A DNA stretch of 64,000 bases from Streptomyces sp. NBC_00569 (GTDB taxonomy: Bacteria; Actinomycetota; Actinomycetes; Streptomycetales; Streptomycetaceae): NCBI RefSeq assembly GCF_036345255.1, contig NZ_CP107783.1:3038001-3102000 (forward strand), read 5' to 3'. How positions within the stretch are numbered: position 1 is the first letter of the stretch; every line of letters begins with the position of its first letter. Position numbers and translations under genes: made by a program. Below are positions 35,729 to 44,367 of this stretch, piece by piece. The notes beneath the pieces were generated by a model. That model saw nothing but the letters and a program-made list of their open reading frames with translations. It did no database searches and was not told the origin of the DNA.

Positions 35729-36792
35729 CGGGCGGTCTGCGTGTGGACGTACTCGACGAGACGCGTCAGGGAGTCCGGGTCGGTGGTCGGCGGCACGCCG
35801 TGGCCGAGGTTGAAGACGTGGCCCTCCAGGTCGGCCGCCGCGTCGAGCACCTCGCGGGCCTTGACCTCCACCGCCTGCGGCGTGGAGAAGAGGACCGCCG
35901 GGTCGAGGTTGCCCTGGAGCGCCTTGCCGGGGCCGACGCGGCGCGCGGCCTCGTCGAGCGGGACGCGCCAGTCGACGCCGACCACGTCGGCGCCGGCCTC
36001 GCCCATGAGACCGAGGAGCTCACCGGTGCCCACGCCGAAGTGGATGCGCGGCACGCCGTACTCCTCGACGGCCTTGAACACCTTGGACGACGCGGGCATC
36101 ACGGAGCGCCGGTAGTCGGCGGGGGCGAGCGCGCCGACCCACGAGTCGAAGAGCTGGACGGCGGAGGCGCCGGCCTCGATCTGCACCTTGAGGAACGCGG
36201 AGGTGATCTCCGCGAGGCGGTCGAGCAGGTCGGCCCACAGCTGCGGGTCGCCGTACATGAGCGCCTTGGTGTGCTCGTGGTTCTTGGACGGACCGCCCTC
36301 CACGAGGTAGCTCGCGAGGGTGAAGGGCGCGCCGGCGAAACCGATGAGCGGGGTGGAGCCGAGCTCGGCGGTCAGGAGGCCGATCGCCTCGGTGACGTAC
36401 CAGACGTCCTCGGGCGTGAGGTCGCGCAGCCGCGCGAGGTCGGCGCGCGAGCGGATCGGCTGCTCGACGACGGGACCGACGCCCGGCTTGATGTCGAGGT
36501 CGATACCGATGGCCTTGAGCGGTACGACGATGTCGCTGAAGTAGATGGCCGCGTCGACGTGGTGGCGGCGCACGGGCTGCATCGTGATCTCGGCGACGAG
36601 CTCGGGCATCATGCAGGACTCGAGCATCGGAATGCCCTCGCGCGCCTTGAGGTACTCGGGCAGCGAGCGACCGGCCTGCCGCATGAACCACACCGGGGTG
36701 TGCGGCACCGGCTCACGCCGGCACGCCTTGAGGAAGGCGGATTCGTACGTCGCTGTCGGCTGCTGGCCCGTGGGGCGGAGGTTGGCACTCAC
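35725..36792 (-). CDS. hemE: Uroporphyrinogen decarboxylase
   Basis: 355 residues with a GTG start. The family signature PVWFMRQAGRSLPEYLKARE lies near 33-52, with the basic substrate-binding pocket. IYFSDIVVPLKAIGIDLDI contains the catalytic Asp. The second signature is GFAGAPFTLASYLVEGG near 150-166, and HFGVGTGELLG and LQGNLDPAVLF follow. It converts uroporphyrinogen III to coproporphyrinogen III, feeding HemG and ChdC encoded 3 kb away. It is divergent from the DUF3000 gene. Its TAG stop lies inside the repeat end. Confidence 0.97.
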   Translation of the reverse strand: MSANLRPTGQQPTATYESAFLKACRREPVPHTPVWFMRQAGRSLPEYLKAREGIPMLESCMMPELVAEITMQPVRRHHVDAAIYFSDIVVPLKAIGIDLDIKPGVGPVVEQPIRSRADLARLRDLTPEDVWYVTEAIGLLTAELGSTPLIGFAGAPFTLASYLVEGGPSKNHEHTKALMYGDPQLWADLLDRLAEITSAFLKVQIEAGASAVQLFDSWVGALAPADYRRSVMPASSKVFKAVEEYGVPRIHFGVGTGELLGLMGEAGADVVGVDWRVPLDEAARRVGPGKALQGNLDPAVLFSTPQAVEVKAREVLDAAADLEGHVFNLGHGVPPTTDPDSLTRLVEYVHTQTAR

Positions 36793-36902
36793 GTCGGAAA
36801 GTCTCGCACGGGCGCGAACCCCGCCGGGCGCGGGGACATCGAGGTGGGGGTGCCGGGTGTCTCTCCCTGCGCGAAGCCCGCGTTCCCCTTAATCTTCCCC
36901 GC

Positions 36903-37580
36903 ATGGCTGCGGCTGAGGGACGACTGTCGGACGGCGCTGAGGGAATGAGTGAATCGGAGCGGGAGGGGCGCAAGACGAAGGATCCGGTGGACTCGGCTCC
37001 ACCGCCGTTCCGGGCGGCGGTCGAGGCCTTGCGGGCGACGCGGCTGCGCCCGGAGATCGAGGTGGACCCGACCAAGCCGCCGCAGCGCCTCGCGCCCTAC
37101 GCGTACGCGCTGGAGGCCGCGGTGGTGGACGGCGACGACGACCTCGCGGACGGCCGCCTCGTCCTGCTGCACGACCCGGCGGGGCACGACGCGTGGCGCG
37201 GGACGTTCCGCCTGGTGACGCTGGTGCGGGCGGAGCTGGAGCCGGAGATGGCGGCGGACCCGCTGCTCCCCGAGGTCTGCTGGTCGTGGCTGACGGGCGC
37301 GCTCAAGGGGCGGGGTCTGTCGTACGGGGAGGCGAGCGGCACCGTGACGCGGGCGAGTTCCCACTACTTCGGCGGGCTCGGTGAGCGTGCGCCGGCGTCA
37401 CAGATCGAGATCCGTGCCTCGTGGACGCCGCGTGAGGGGCTCGGCGGGGTGCCGGACACGGCCTCTCACCTGGCGGCCTGGTGCGATCTGCTCAGCCAGA
37501 TCGCGGGCCTGCCGCCGACCGCTCCCGGGGACGCGTCGGTGGTGACCCTGCCTCAGCGCCGGGGTCCGCAGAAGTCCTGA
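36903..37580 (+). CDS. DUF3000 protein
   Basis: 225 residues. The DUF3000 core starts at PPFRAAVEALRATRLRPEIE and continues with RLAPYAYALEAAVVDGDDD, GRLVLLHDPAGHDAWRGTFR and EVCWSWLTGALKGRGLSYGE. The family is restricted to actinobacteria and functionally uncharacterised. The ATG at 36903 has no ribosome site but follows a TAATCT -10-like hexamer by seven bases, so a leaderless transcript is possible; ATG at 36945 is an alternative start. A hairpin follows at 37721. Confidence 0.88.
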   Translation: MAAAEGRLSDGAEGMSESEREGRKTKDPVDSAPPPFRAAVEALRATRLRPEIEVDPTKPPQRLAPYAYALEAAVVDGDDDLADGRLVLLHDPAGHDAWRGTFRLVTLVRAELEPEMAADPLLPEVCWSWLTGALKGRGLSYGEASGTVTRASSHYFGGLGERAPASQIEIRASWTPREGLGGVPDTASHLAAWCDLLSQIAGLPPTAPGDASVVTLPQRRGPQKS

Positions 37581-37937
37581 CGGCGGTGCGGAAGTCCCGA
37601 ACGGCGACGCCAGAGACCTCGGCGGCGATGCGGAAGTCCTGACGGGCGGCGAGGAACAGCCATCGGCAGACGATTTTCGGCCTTCCGTCGCCGGTGGCGA
37701 GGGGAAGTGACCGCACCGATCGGGACCGGACCTCGAAGAGTTCCGGTCCCGTTGTGATTCGGTTCGATCTTCGGATGATCGATCGCGTGTCCGAATTGCA
37801 CGAATTGTTACTCACTAAATCGTGATCTTTCTCTAAAGGCGGGCGGGTTTACTGCCGAAGAGGTCTGTGACCTTGAAAGCACGGTTCGCCCCGGCTTCAT
37901 CCCCGAGCCGGTCCCGTCCCGCACCCCAGGAGGCCTG
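37581..37937. other. Intergenic stretch with direct repeats, a terminator and a regulator promoter
   Basis: 357 bases without a gene. Three imperfect GAAGTCCTGACGG-like copies begin at 37571 (inside the DUF3000 3' end), 37591 and 37633. A hairpin lies at 37721-37751. The segment from about 37755 to 37845 is markedly AT-rich and should contain the promoter of the downstream regulator, for example around TTGCAC and TAAATC near 37800, though spacing is not ideal. Confidence 0.5.
37721..37751 (+). terminator. Hairpin downstream of the DUF3000 gene
   Basis: CGGGACCGGA and TCCGGTCCCG form a 10-bp perfect stem with an 11-base loop, followed by GTTGTGATTC. A likely terminator. Confidence 0.6.
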
Positions 37938-38600
37938 GTGTCCGTTCTCCTCGAGCAGCCCGCAAGCCTGGTCGCCTACCGCCCGAACAAGCCGACCGCC
38001 ATGGTGGTCGTGGCCGACCCCCGCGTCCGTTCCACTGTCACCCGCCACCTGTGGGCGCTCGGTGTACGTGACGTCATCGAGGCCTCGTCCGTCGCGGAGG
38101 CTCGTCCCCGCATCGGCAACCCCCGCGACATCTGCGTCGCCGACGTCCACCTTCCCGACGGCTCCGGCCTGACCCTTCTGTCCGAAACCCGTGCCGCGGG
38201 CTGGCCCAACGGGCTCGCCCTCTCCGCAGCCGACGACATCGGTGCCGTACGCAACGCCCTCGCGGGTGGCGTCAAGGGCTACGTCGTCACCGGCACCCGC
38301 ACCAACGTCGGGATGCCCTCCCGCCCCGGCGCCGCCCCCATCGGGTCCGCAGCGGCCCGTATGCACCGCCGCCCCCCGGGTGCTCCGAGCCACCCGGGCG
38401 GCTACCGCGAACTGTCAGGCCGTGAGGTCGAGGTGCTCCGGCTCGTCGCCGAGGGCCAGTCGAACAAGGCCATCGGAGTCTCGATGGGCCTGTCCGCGCT
38501 GACCGTCAAGAGCCACCTCGCCCGCATCGCGCGCAAACTCGGCACGGGAGACCGCGCCGGAATGGTCGCCGTGGCTCTGCGCACCGGAATCATCCACTGA
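37938..38600 (+). CDS. NarL/LuxR-type response regulator
   Basis: 220 residues, GTG start with AGGAGG about seven bases before. The receiver-like domain (20-120) has VVVADPRVRSTV, where the usual acidic pair is reduced to one Asp, the probable phosphoacceptor in CVADVHLPDGSG, a Ser in LALSAADD and a Lys in GVKGYVVTG. A Pro/Gly-rich linker leads to a LuxR helix-turn-helix: YRELSGREVEVLRLVAEGQS then KAIGVSMGLSALTVKSHLAR. No sensor kinase is adjacent, so it is an orphan. The reduced acidic pocket suggests it may not respond to ordinary phosphorylation. A 32-bp palindrome follows. Confidence 0.88.
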   Translation: MSVLLEQPASLVAYRPNKPTAMVVVADPRVRSTVTRHLWALGVRDVIEASSVAEARPRIGNPRDICVADVHLPDGSGLTLLSETRAAGWPNGLALSAADDIGAVRNALAGGVKGYVVTGTRTNVGMPSRPGAAPIGSAAARMHRRPPGAPSHPGGYRELSGREVEVLRLVAEGQSNKAIGVSMGLSALTVKSHLARIARKLGTGDRAGMVAVALRTGIIH

Positions 38601-38625
38601 CCCTGACTGGTTTACGTACCTTCAT

Positions 38626-38657
38626 CGCCCGTCGACGGAACGTTCCGTCGACGGGCG
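38626..38657. terminator. 32-bp perfect palindrome between the regulator and rnd
   Basis: The left half is CGCCCGTCGACGGAAC and the right half its exact reverse complement, with no unpaired loop. It starts 25 bases after the regulator stop and ends 27 bases before rnd. It may act as a terminator; the perfect dyad could equally be an operator. Confidence 0.6.
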
Positions 38658-38684
38658 CTGTACATACACAGATACCCTTGACAC

Positions 38685-39968
38685 GTGACCGACGCCCAAG
38701 AGACCGCAGCAGACAGTTCACTGCGAACCACCGGGGGCGCACCCCCGGACGACGGCGGCTCTGTTGCGGAGGTGCCGATCCCCCTGCTCGAGCCGCGCGA
38801 GGGCATCCCGCCGGTGATCGCCGACGAGGAGTCCCTGGCCCAGGTGGTCGCGGCCTTCGCCGCGGGCACCGGGCCCGTGGCCGTCGACGCCGAGCGCGCC
38901 TCCGGCTACCGCTACGGGCAGCGCGCCTACCTGGTGCAGCTGCGCCGCGAGGGCGCGGGCTCCGCGCTCATCGACCCCGTCGCGTGCCCCGACCTGTCCG
39001 CTCTCGGCGACGCGATCGCCGACGCCGAGTGCGTGCTGCACGCCGCGACGCAGGACCTGCCGTGCCTGCGCGAAATAGGTATGGTCCCCGGCCACCTCTT
39101 CGACACCGAGCTCGCCGGGCGCCTGGCCGGCTTCCCGCGCGTGGGGCTCGGCGCGATGGTGGAGAACGTCCTCGGCTACGTCCTGGAGAAGGGCCACTCC
39201 GCCGTCGACTGGTCGACGCGGCCGCTGCCCGACCCGTGGCTGCGCTACGCCGCGCTGGACGTGGAGCTCCTCGTGGACCTGCGGGACTCGCTGGAGAAGG
39301 AGCTCGACCGGCAGGGAAAGCTGGACTGGGCGCACCAGGAGTTCGACGCCATCGCCTCGGCTCCGCCCGCGCCGCCCCGCAAGGACCCGTGGCGGCGCAC
39401 GTCCGGGATGCACAAGGTGCGGCGCCGTCGGCAGATGGCCGTCGTACGGGAGCTGTGGACCGCGCGGGACCGGATCGCGCAGCGTCGTGACGTGTCGCCG
39501 GGCAAGGTGCTCGGGGACGGCGCGATCGTCGAGGCGGCGCTTGCCCTTCCCGCGAATGTGCACGCGCTGGCCGCGCTGCCCGGTTTCGGGCACCGTACGG
39601 GCCGGCGTCAGCTGGAGCAGTGGCAGGCGGCCGTGGACCGGGCGAAGGAGCTGCCCGACGCGGAGCTGCCGCAGCCCGGGGCCCCGCTCGCCGGGCCTCC
39701 TCCCCCGCGGGCCTGGGCCGACAAGGACCCCGTCGCCGCGGCACGGCTCTCCGCCGCGCGGGCCTCGGTGTCGTCGCTGGCCGAGAGGCTGACCATGCCG
39801 CAGGAGAACCTGATCACGCCGGACACGGTCCGCCGCGTGTGCTGGGAGCCCCCGGGCGACCGCTCCGAGGCGGCGGTGGCCGAGGCGCTGCGCGGGTACG
39901 GGGCGCGGCTCTGGCAGATCGAGCAGGTCACGCCGCTGCTCACCGCGGCACTGAAGCAGACCGCCTGA
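38685..39968 (+). CDS. rnd: Ribonuclease D-like 3'-5' exonuclease with HRDC domain
   Basis: 427 residues. The DEDD exonuclease motifs are Exo I PVAVDAERASGYRYGQRAYL near 66, Exo II VLHAATQDLPCLREIG near 117-132, a DTELAGRLAG segment and Exo III LRYAALDVELLVDLRDSLE near 185-203. The HRDC domain (about 245-325) has RELWTARDRIAQRRDVSPGK and ALAALPGFGH. It trims the 3' ends of structured RNAs. The GTG at 38685 follows a TACCCT -10-like motif by only six bases and lacks a ribosome site, suggesting leaderless translation. Confidence 0.92.
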   Translation: MTDAQETAADSSLRTTGGAPPDDGGSVAEVPIPLLEPREGIPPVIADEESLAQVVAAFAAGTGPVAVDAERASGYRYGQRAYLVQLRREGAGSALIDPVACPDLSALGDAIADAECVLHAATQDLPCLREIGMVPGHLFDTELAGRLAGFPRVGLGAMVENVLGYVLEKGHSAVDWSTRPLPDPWLRYAALDVELLVDLRDSLEKELDRQGKLDWAHQEFDAIASAPPAPPRKDPWRRTSGMHKVRRRRQMAVVRELWTARDRIAQRRDVSPGKVLGDGAIVEAALALPANVHALAALPGFGHRTGRRQLEQWQAAVDRAKELPDAELPQPGAPLAGPPPPRAWADKDPVAAARLSAARASVSSLAERLTMPQENLITPDTVRRVCWEPPGDRSEAAVAEALRGYGARLWQIEQVTPLLTAALKQTA

Positions 39969-39969
39969 C

Positions 39970-39997
39970 ACCCGGGGCGCCGCGCGGCGCCCCGGGT
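39970..39997 (+). terminator. 28-bp perfect palindrome after rnd
   Basis: ACCCGGGGCGCCGC and its reverse complement are directly adjacent, immediately after the rnd stop, followed by TCGTCG. A very stable terminator-like hairpin. Confidence 0.7.
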
Positions 39998-40050
39998 TCG
40001 TCGCGGTTTCGTACCGGTGGCCCCTCTTCGCTCGTCGCGGCGGGGAGGGC

Positions 40051-40779
40051 ATGCCTACGGTCACTCCCATGATCACCAGGGGGTACGAGGCATGGCTGCG
40101 CGACTTCGAGGACGAGCGGGAGCGCCGGGCCGCGGCACCGGAGCCCGCCTGGGAGCAAGGCGCGCGGGTGCATCCCGCGATCTGGCGGAGCGTGCGGCGC
40201 TTCCAGGTCGGCGAGAGCGGTGACGGGGCGAACCTGATCGCCAAGGCCGACCGGGCGGGCGACGCGCCGTACGCGCGCGCCGTACGGCTCTTCGTGGCCG
40301 AGGAGCAGAACCACGCCCGGCTGCTCGGGCTGCTGCTCGGCGCCGGCGGGGTGCCGCAGCTCACCTCGCACTGGAGCGACACCGTCTTCGTCCGGCTGCG
40401 CCGGCTTCTCGGGCTGCGGCTCGAACTCCTGGTCCTGATGGTCGCCGAGGTCGTGGCGCTGCGTTATTACCGCGCGCTGCGCGACGGCACCGGCGACGCG
40501 CTCACGACGCGGGTGGCCGGGGCGATCCTCGCCGACGAGGTGCGGCATGTGCCGTTCCACTGCGAGCGGCTGCGCGAGGCCTTCGCGCGGATGCCACGCC
40601 CGTTGGGGCGCCTGGTGCTCCTGGGGTGGCGGGCGCTGCTCCTCGCCGCGGCGCTCGTCGTCGCCTGCGACCACGGCTCGGCACTGCGCGGGTTCGGGGT
40701 GGGACGGGTGCGGTTCGTCCGTGACGTGACCGCTTCGGCGGGGCCCGTGGTGCGCTCGATCCTCGATCGCGCGGTGTGA
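40051..40779 (+). CDS. Ferritin-like (diiron-type) hypothetical protein
   Basis: 242 residues; ATG at 40051 has GGGGAGGG close upstream, ATG at 40069 is an alternative. Two metal-type motifs stand on long helices: FVAEEQNHARLLGLLL (EExxH) near residues 92-107 and LADEVRHVPFHCERL (DExxH) near 162-176, with LVLMVAEVVALRYYRAL between them. This is the pattern of ferritin-like diiron proteins. A hydrophobic stretch (LLGWRALLLAAALVVACD) follows near 193-212. No close family is recognised. The substrate or metal role is unknown. Confidence 0.75.
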   Translation: MPTVTPMITRGYEAWLRDFEDERERRAAAPEPAWEQGARVHPAIWRSVRRFQVGESGDGANLIAKADRAGDAPYARAVRLFVAEEQNHARLLGLLLGAGGVPQLTSHWSDTVFVRLRRLLGLRLELLVLMVAEVVALRYYRALRDGTGDALTTRVAGAILADEVRHVPFHCERLREAFARMPRPLGRLVLLGWRALLLAAALVVACDHGSALRGFGVGRVRFVRDVTASAGPVVRSILDRAV

Positions 40780-40815
40780 CCTTCGCCGCTCCGGCCGGGG
40801 GGACTACACGTCTTG

Positions 40816-40831
40816 GTTACCCGCAAGTAGC
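40816..40831. promoter_or_regulatory. Candidate operator upstream of the thiolase gene
   Basis: GTTAC and GTAGC flank six bases, an imperfect inverted repeat about 85 bases before the thiolase start. Its position before a beta-oxidation operon suggests a TetR-type fatty-acid regulator site; weak evidence. Confidence 0.3.
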
Positions 40832-40913
40832 ATGACGGTATTCGCAGCGCGCTTCCCGCATCCCGGGTGCGTGCCGCGCGGCAGTGCCATCCCGCATCTG
40901 GAGGAGAGCCATC

Positions 40914-42140
40914 GTGCCTCGTACCGTCAGGGACGTCGTCTTCGTCGACGGCGTCCGCACCCCGTTCGGCAAGGCGGGCCCGAAGGGCATCTACCACGAG
41001 ACCCGCGCCGACGATCTCGTCGTGAAGGCCATCAGGGAGCTGCTGCGCCGCAACCCGGCCCTCGACCCGGCGAAGATCGACGAGGTCGCCATCGCCGCGA
41101 CCACGCAGATCGGCGACCAGGGCCTGACCCTCGGCCGCACCGCCGGCATCCTCGCGGGCCTCCCGCAGTCCGTGCCCGGCTACTCCATCGACCGCATGTG
41201 CGCCGGCGCGCTGACCGCCGTCACCGCCACCGCGGGCTCCATCGCCTTCGGCGCGTACGACGCCGTCATCGCCGGCGGTGTCGAGCACATGGGCCGCCAC
41301 CCGATGGGCGAGGGCGTCGACCCGAACCCGCGCTTCGTGTCGGAGAAGCTCGTCGACGAGTCCGCCCTGTTCATGGGCATGACCGCCGAGAACCTGCACG
41401 ACCGCTACCCGCAGATCACCAAGCAGCGCGCCGACGAGTACGCCGTGCGCTCGCAGGAGAAGGCGGCGAAGGCGTACGCGAACGGGAAGATCCAGCAGGA
41501 CCTGGTCCCGGTCTCCGTGCGCAACACCAACCCGGACGTCGGCGAGACCGGCTGGGGCCTGGTCACCGCCGACGAGCCGATGCGCCCGGGCACCACGCTG
41601 GAGAACCTGTCCGGCCTCAAGACGCCGTTCCGCGTGCACGGCCGCGTCACCGCGGGCAACGCCGCCGGTCTGAACGACGGTGCGACCGCGTCGATCATCG
41701 CGTCCGAGGACTTCGCCCGCGAGCACAACCTCCCGGTCAAGATGCGCCTGGTCTCCTACGCCTTCACCGGCGTCGAGCCCGAGGTCATGGGCTACGGCCC
41801 CATCCCGGCGACGGAGAAGGCCCTCGCCAAGGCCGGTCTGTCGATCGAGGACATCAACCTCTTCGAGATCAACGAGGCCTTCGCCGTCCAGGTCCTCGCC
41901 TTCCTGGACCACTACGGCATCGCCGACGACGACGCGCGCGTCAACCAGTACGGCGGCGCCATCGCGTTCGGTCACCCGCTGGCCTCCTCCGGTGTGCGCC
42001 TGATGACGCAGCTTGCCCGCCAGTTCGAGGAGCAGCCCGAGGTCCGCTACGGCCTGACGACGATGTGCGTCGGCTTCGGCATGGGCGCCACGGTCATCTG
42101 GGAGAACCCGCACCACAAGGACGCCGGAGGCGACAAGTGA
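40914..42140 (+). CDS. fadA: Acetyl-CoA acyltransferase (thiolase)
   Basis: 408 residues from the GTG at 40914, with GGAGGAG seven bases before; the open frame extends upstream but lacks such a site. The thiolase active Cys is in SIDRMCAGALTAVTA near residue 95. The other conserved loops are EINEAFAVQVLAF near 320, GGAIAFGHPLASSGVR near 350 (His) and TTMCVGFGMGATV near the end (second Cys). It performs the last beta-oxidation step. The stop overlaps the fadB GTG, as expected for the trifunctional pair. Confidence 0.95.
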   Translation: MPRTVRDVVFVDGVRTPFGKAGPKGIYHETRADDLVVKAIRELLRRNPALDPAKIDEVAIAATTQIGDQGLTLGRTAGILAGLPQSVPGYSIDRMCAGALTAVTATAGSIAFGAYDAVIAGGVEHMGRHPMGEGVDPNPRFVSEKLVDESALFMGMTAENLHDRYPQITKQRADEYAVRSQEKAAKAYANGKIQQDLVPVSVRNTNPDVGETGWGLVTADEPMRPGTTLENLSGLKTPFRVHGRVTAGNAAGLNDGATASIIASEDFAREHNLPVKMRLVSYAFTGVEPEVMGYGPIPATEKALAKAGLSIEDINLFEINEAFAVQVLAFLDHYGIADDDARVNQYGGAIAFGHPLASSGVRLMTQLARQFEEQPEVRYGLTTMCVGFGMGATVIWENPHHKDAGGDK

Positions 42141-44269
42141 GCACCACCACCGCTGAGCTCTTGAAGGGCGCCGCCGAGCTGTTCCCGGACGAGGTCGTCA
42201 CGTCGGCGAACGTACGCCACCTCGACCTGCCGTTCGGCGCGGGCCGGTTCGCGCTGATCACGCTCGACAACGGCTTCGACCACACCAAGCCGACCACCTT
42301 CGGCCCGGCCTCGCTCGCGAACCTGAACGCCGCGATCGACCAGGTCGAGAAGGAGGCGGCCGACGGCACGATCGTCGGCGCCGGCATCACCGGCAAGCCG
42401 TTCATCTTCGCCGTCGGCGCCGACCTCAAGGGCGTCGAGCTCCTCAAGAAGCACGACGACGCGCTGGCCATCGGCAAGGGCGGCCACGAGGTCTTCAAGC
42501 GCCTCTCGGGCCTCGCCGTGCCGACGTTCGCGTACTACAACGGCGCGGCCATGGGCGGCGGTGTCGAGGTCGGTCTGCACTGCACCTACCGCACCGTCTC
42601 CAAGGCGCTGCCCGCGTTCTCGCTCCCCGAGGTCTTCCTCGGTCTGGTCCCGGGCTGGGGCGGCTGCGCGCTGCTCCCGAACCTGATCGGCGCCGACAAG
42701 GCCGTCTCGGTCATCATCGAGAACTCGCTCAACCAGAACCGCCAGCTCAAGGGCAAGCAGGTCTTCGACCTCGGCATCGCGGACGCGATCTTCGAGGGCG
42801 CCGACTTCCTGGAGCAGTCGCTGATCTGGACGGCGAACGTCCTCAAGGGCGACGTGGCCGTCGAGCGCGCCGAGGTCGACCGCGGCGACGCGTGGGACGA
42901 GGCCGTCGCGCGCGGCAAGTTCATCGCCGACAGCAAGGTGCACGGCGCCGCCCCGGCCGCGTACCGCGCCCTCGACATCATCGCCGCCGCGAAGGACGGG
43001 AACCTGCAGGCCGGGTTCGACGCCGAGGACAAGGCGCTCGCCGACCTGATCATGGGTGGCGAACTGCGTGCGGGTATCTACTCGTTCAACCTCGTCCAGA
43101 AGCGCGGCAAGCGCCCGGCGGGTGCGCCGGACAAGTCGCTCGCGCGTCCGGTCACCAAGGTCGGCGTCGTGGGCGCGGGCCTGATGGCCTCGCAGCTCGC
43201 GCTGCTCTTCCTGCGCCGCCTCGAGGTGCCGGTCGTCCTGACCGACATCGACCAGGAGCGCGTCGACAAGGGTGTGGGCTACGTCCACGCCGAGATCGAG
43301 AAGCTGCTCGGCAAGGGCCGCATCAACCAGGACAAGGCCAACCGCCTCAAGGCGCTGGTGAGCGGCGTCCTGGACAAGGCCGAGGGCTTCTCCGACGCGG
43401 ACTTCATCATCGAGGCCGTCTTCGAGGAGATCGGCGTCAAGCAGCAGGTGTTCGCGGAGGTCGAGGCGGTCGCCCCGGCGCACGCGATCCTCGCCACCAA
43501 CACCTCGTCCCTCTCGGTCACCGAGATGGCGTCGAAGCTGAAGCACCCCGAGCGGGTCGTCGGCTTCCACTTCTTCAACCCGGTCGCGATCCTCCCGCTC
43601 CTGGAGATCGTCCGCGGCGAGCAGACCGACGACGCCTCGCTGGCCACGGCCTTCGGTGTCGCCAAGAGGCTGAAGAAGACCGCGGTTCTGGTGAAGGACG
43701 CCCCCGCGTTCGTCGTGAACCGCATCCTCACCCGCTTCATGGGCGAGATCCAGAACGTCATCGACGAGGGCACCCCGGTCGAGGTCGCCGAGAAGGCCGT
43801 CGAGCCGCTCGGCCTGCCGATGTCCCCGCTGGTGCTCCTGGAGCTGGTCGGTCCCGCGATCGGCCTGCACGTCTCGGAGACCCTGAACCGCGCCTTCCCG
43901 GAGCGCTTCACGGTGTCCCCGAACCTCGCGGCGGTCGTCAAGGCCGGCAAGCGTGGCTTCTACGTGTACGACTCCGGGAAGCCGGAGCTCGACCCCGAGG
44001 TCGCCGCGCTCCTCGAGCAGGGCGATGTCGTCCTGACGGAGGAGCAGGTCCGTGACCGCGTGCTCGACGCGGTGGCGCAGGAGATCGGCCTCATGCTCGA
44101 CGAGGGCGTCGTCGCCGAGGCCCAGGACATCGACCTGTGCCTGATCACCGGCGCCGGCTGGCCCTTCCACCTGGGCGGCATCACCGCGTACCTGGACCGT
44201 GAGGGCGTCAGCGAGCGGGTGACCGGCAAGCGGTTCCTGGCGCAGGGCGTGGCCAGCGTTCCGGCGTAA
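42137..44269 (+). CDS. fadB: Fatty-acid oxidation complex alpha subunit (enoyl-CoA hydratase/3-hydroxyacyl-CoA dehydrogenase)
   Basis: 710 residues, GTG start overlapping the thiolase stop, with GGAGG upstream. The crotonase half (1-190) has GKPFIFAVGADLKGVE and GAAMGGGVEVGLHCTYRTVS, with the catalytic Glu in AFSLPEVFLGLVPGWGG. The dehydrogenase half starts with the NAD motif VGVVGAGLMASQLALLF near 338 and carries ILATNTSSLSVTEMASKLKH then VGFHFFNPVAILPLLEIVRG. C-terminal repeats follow. It hydrates enoyl-CoA and oxidises 3-hydroxyacyl-CoA, handing the product to the thiolase. A strong terminator follows. Confidence 0.95.
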   Translation: MSTTTAELLKGAAELFPDEVVTSANVRHLDLPFGAGRFALITLDNGFDHTKPTTFGPASLANLNAAIDQVEKEAADGTIVGAGITGKPFIFAVGADLKGVELLKKHDDALAIGKGGHEVFKRLSGLAVPTFAYYNGAAMGGGVEVGLHCTYRTVSKALPAFSLPEVFLGLVPGWGGCALLPNLIGADKAVSVIIENSLNQNRQLKGKQVFDLGIADAIFEGADFLEQSLIWTANVLKGDVAVERAEVDRGDAWDEAVARGKFIADSKVHGAAPAAYRALDIIAAAKDGNLQAGFDAEDKALADLIMGGELRAGIYSFNLVQKRGKRPAGAPDKSLARPVTKVGVVGAGLMASQLALLFLRRLEVPVVLTDIDQERVDKGVGYVHAEIEKLLGKGRINQDKANRLKALVSGVLDKAEGFSDADFIIEAVFEEIGVKQQVFAEVEAVAPAHAILATNTSSLSVTEMASKLKHPERVVGFHFFNPVAILPLLEIVRGEQTDDASLATAFGVAKRLKKTAVLVKDAPAFVVNRILTRFMGEIQNVIDEGTPVEVAEKAVEPLGLPMSPLVLLELVGPAIGLHVSETLNRAFPERFTVSPNLAAVVKAGKRGFYVYDSGKPELDPEVAALLEQGDVVLTEEQVRDRVLDAVAQEIGLMLDEGVVAEAQDIDLCLITGAGWPFHLGGITAYLDREGVSERVTGKRFLAQGVASVPA

Positions 44270-44283
44270 CTCCCCGGCGTTCC

Positions 44284-44319
44284 CGGTGCCCGGCATGCCA
44301 ACTGGCGTGCCGGGCACCG
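44284..44319 (+). terminator. Terminator hairpin after fadB
   Basis: CGGTGCCCGGCATGCC pairs with GGCGTGCCGGGCACCG over 16 positions with one G-T wobble and a loop AACT. It begins 15 bases after the fadB stop. Confidence 0.8.
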
Positions 44320-44367
44320 GCGTTTGCGGGGTCTGGGTACGCTCGTGCGGGAGAAGGGCGGGACCCC

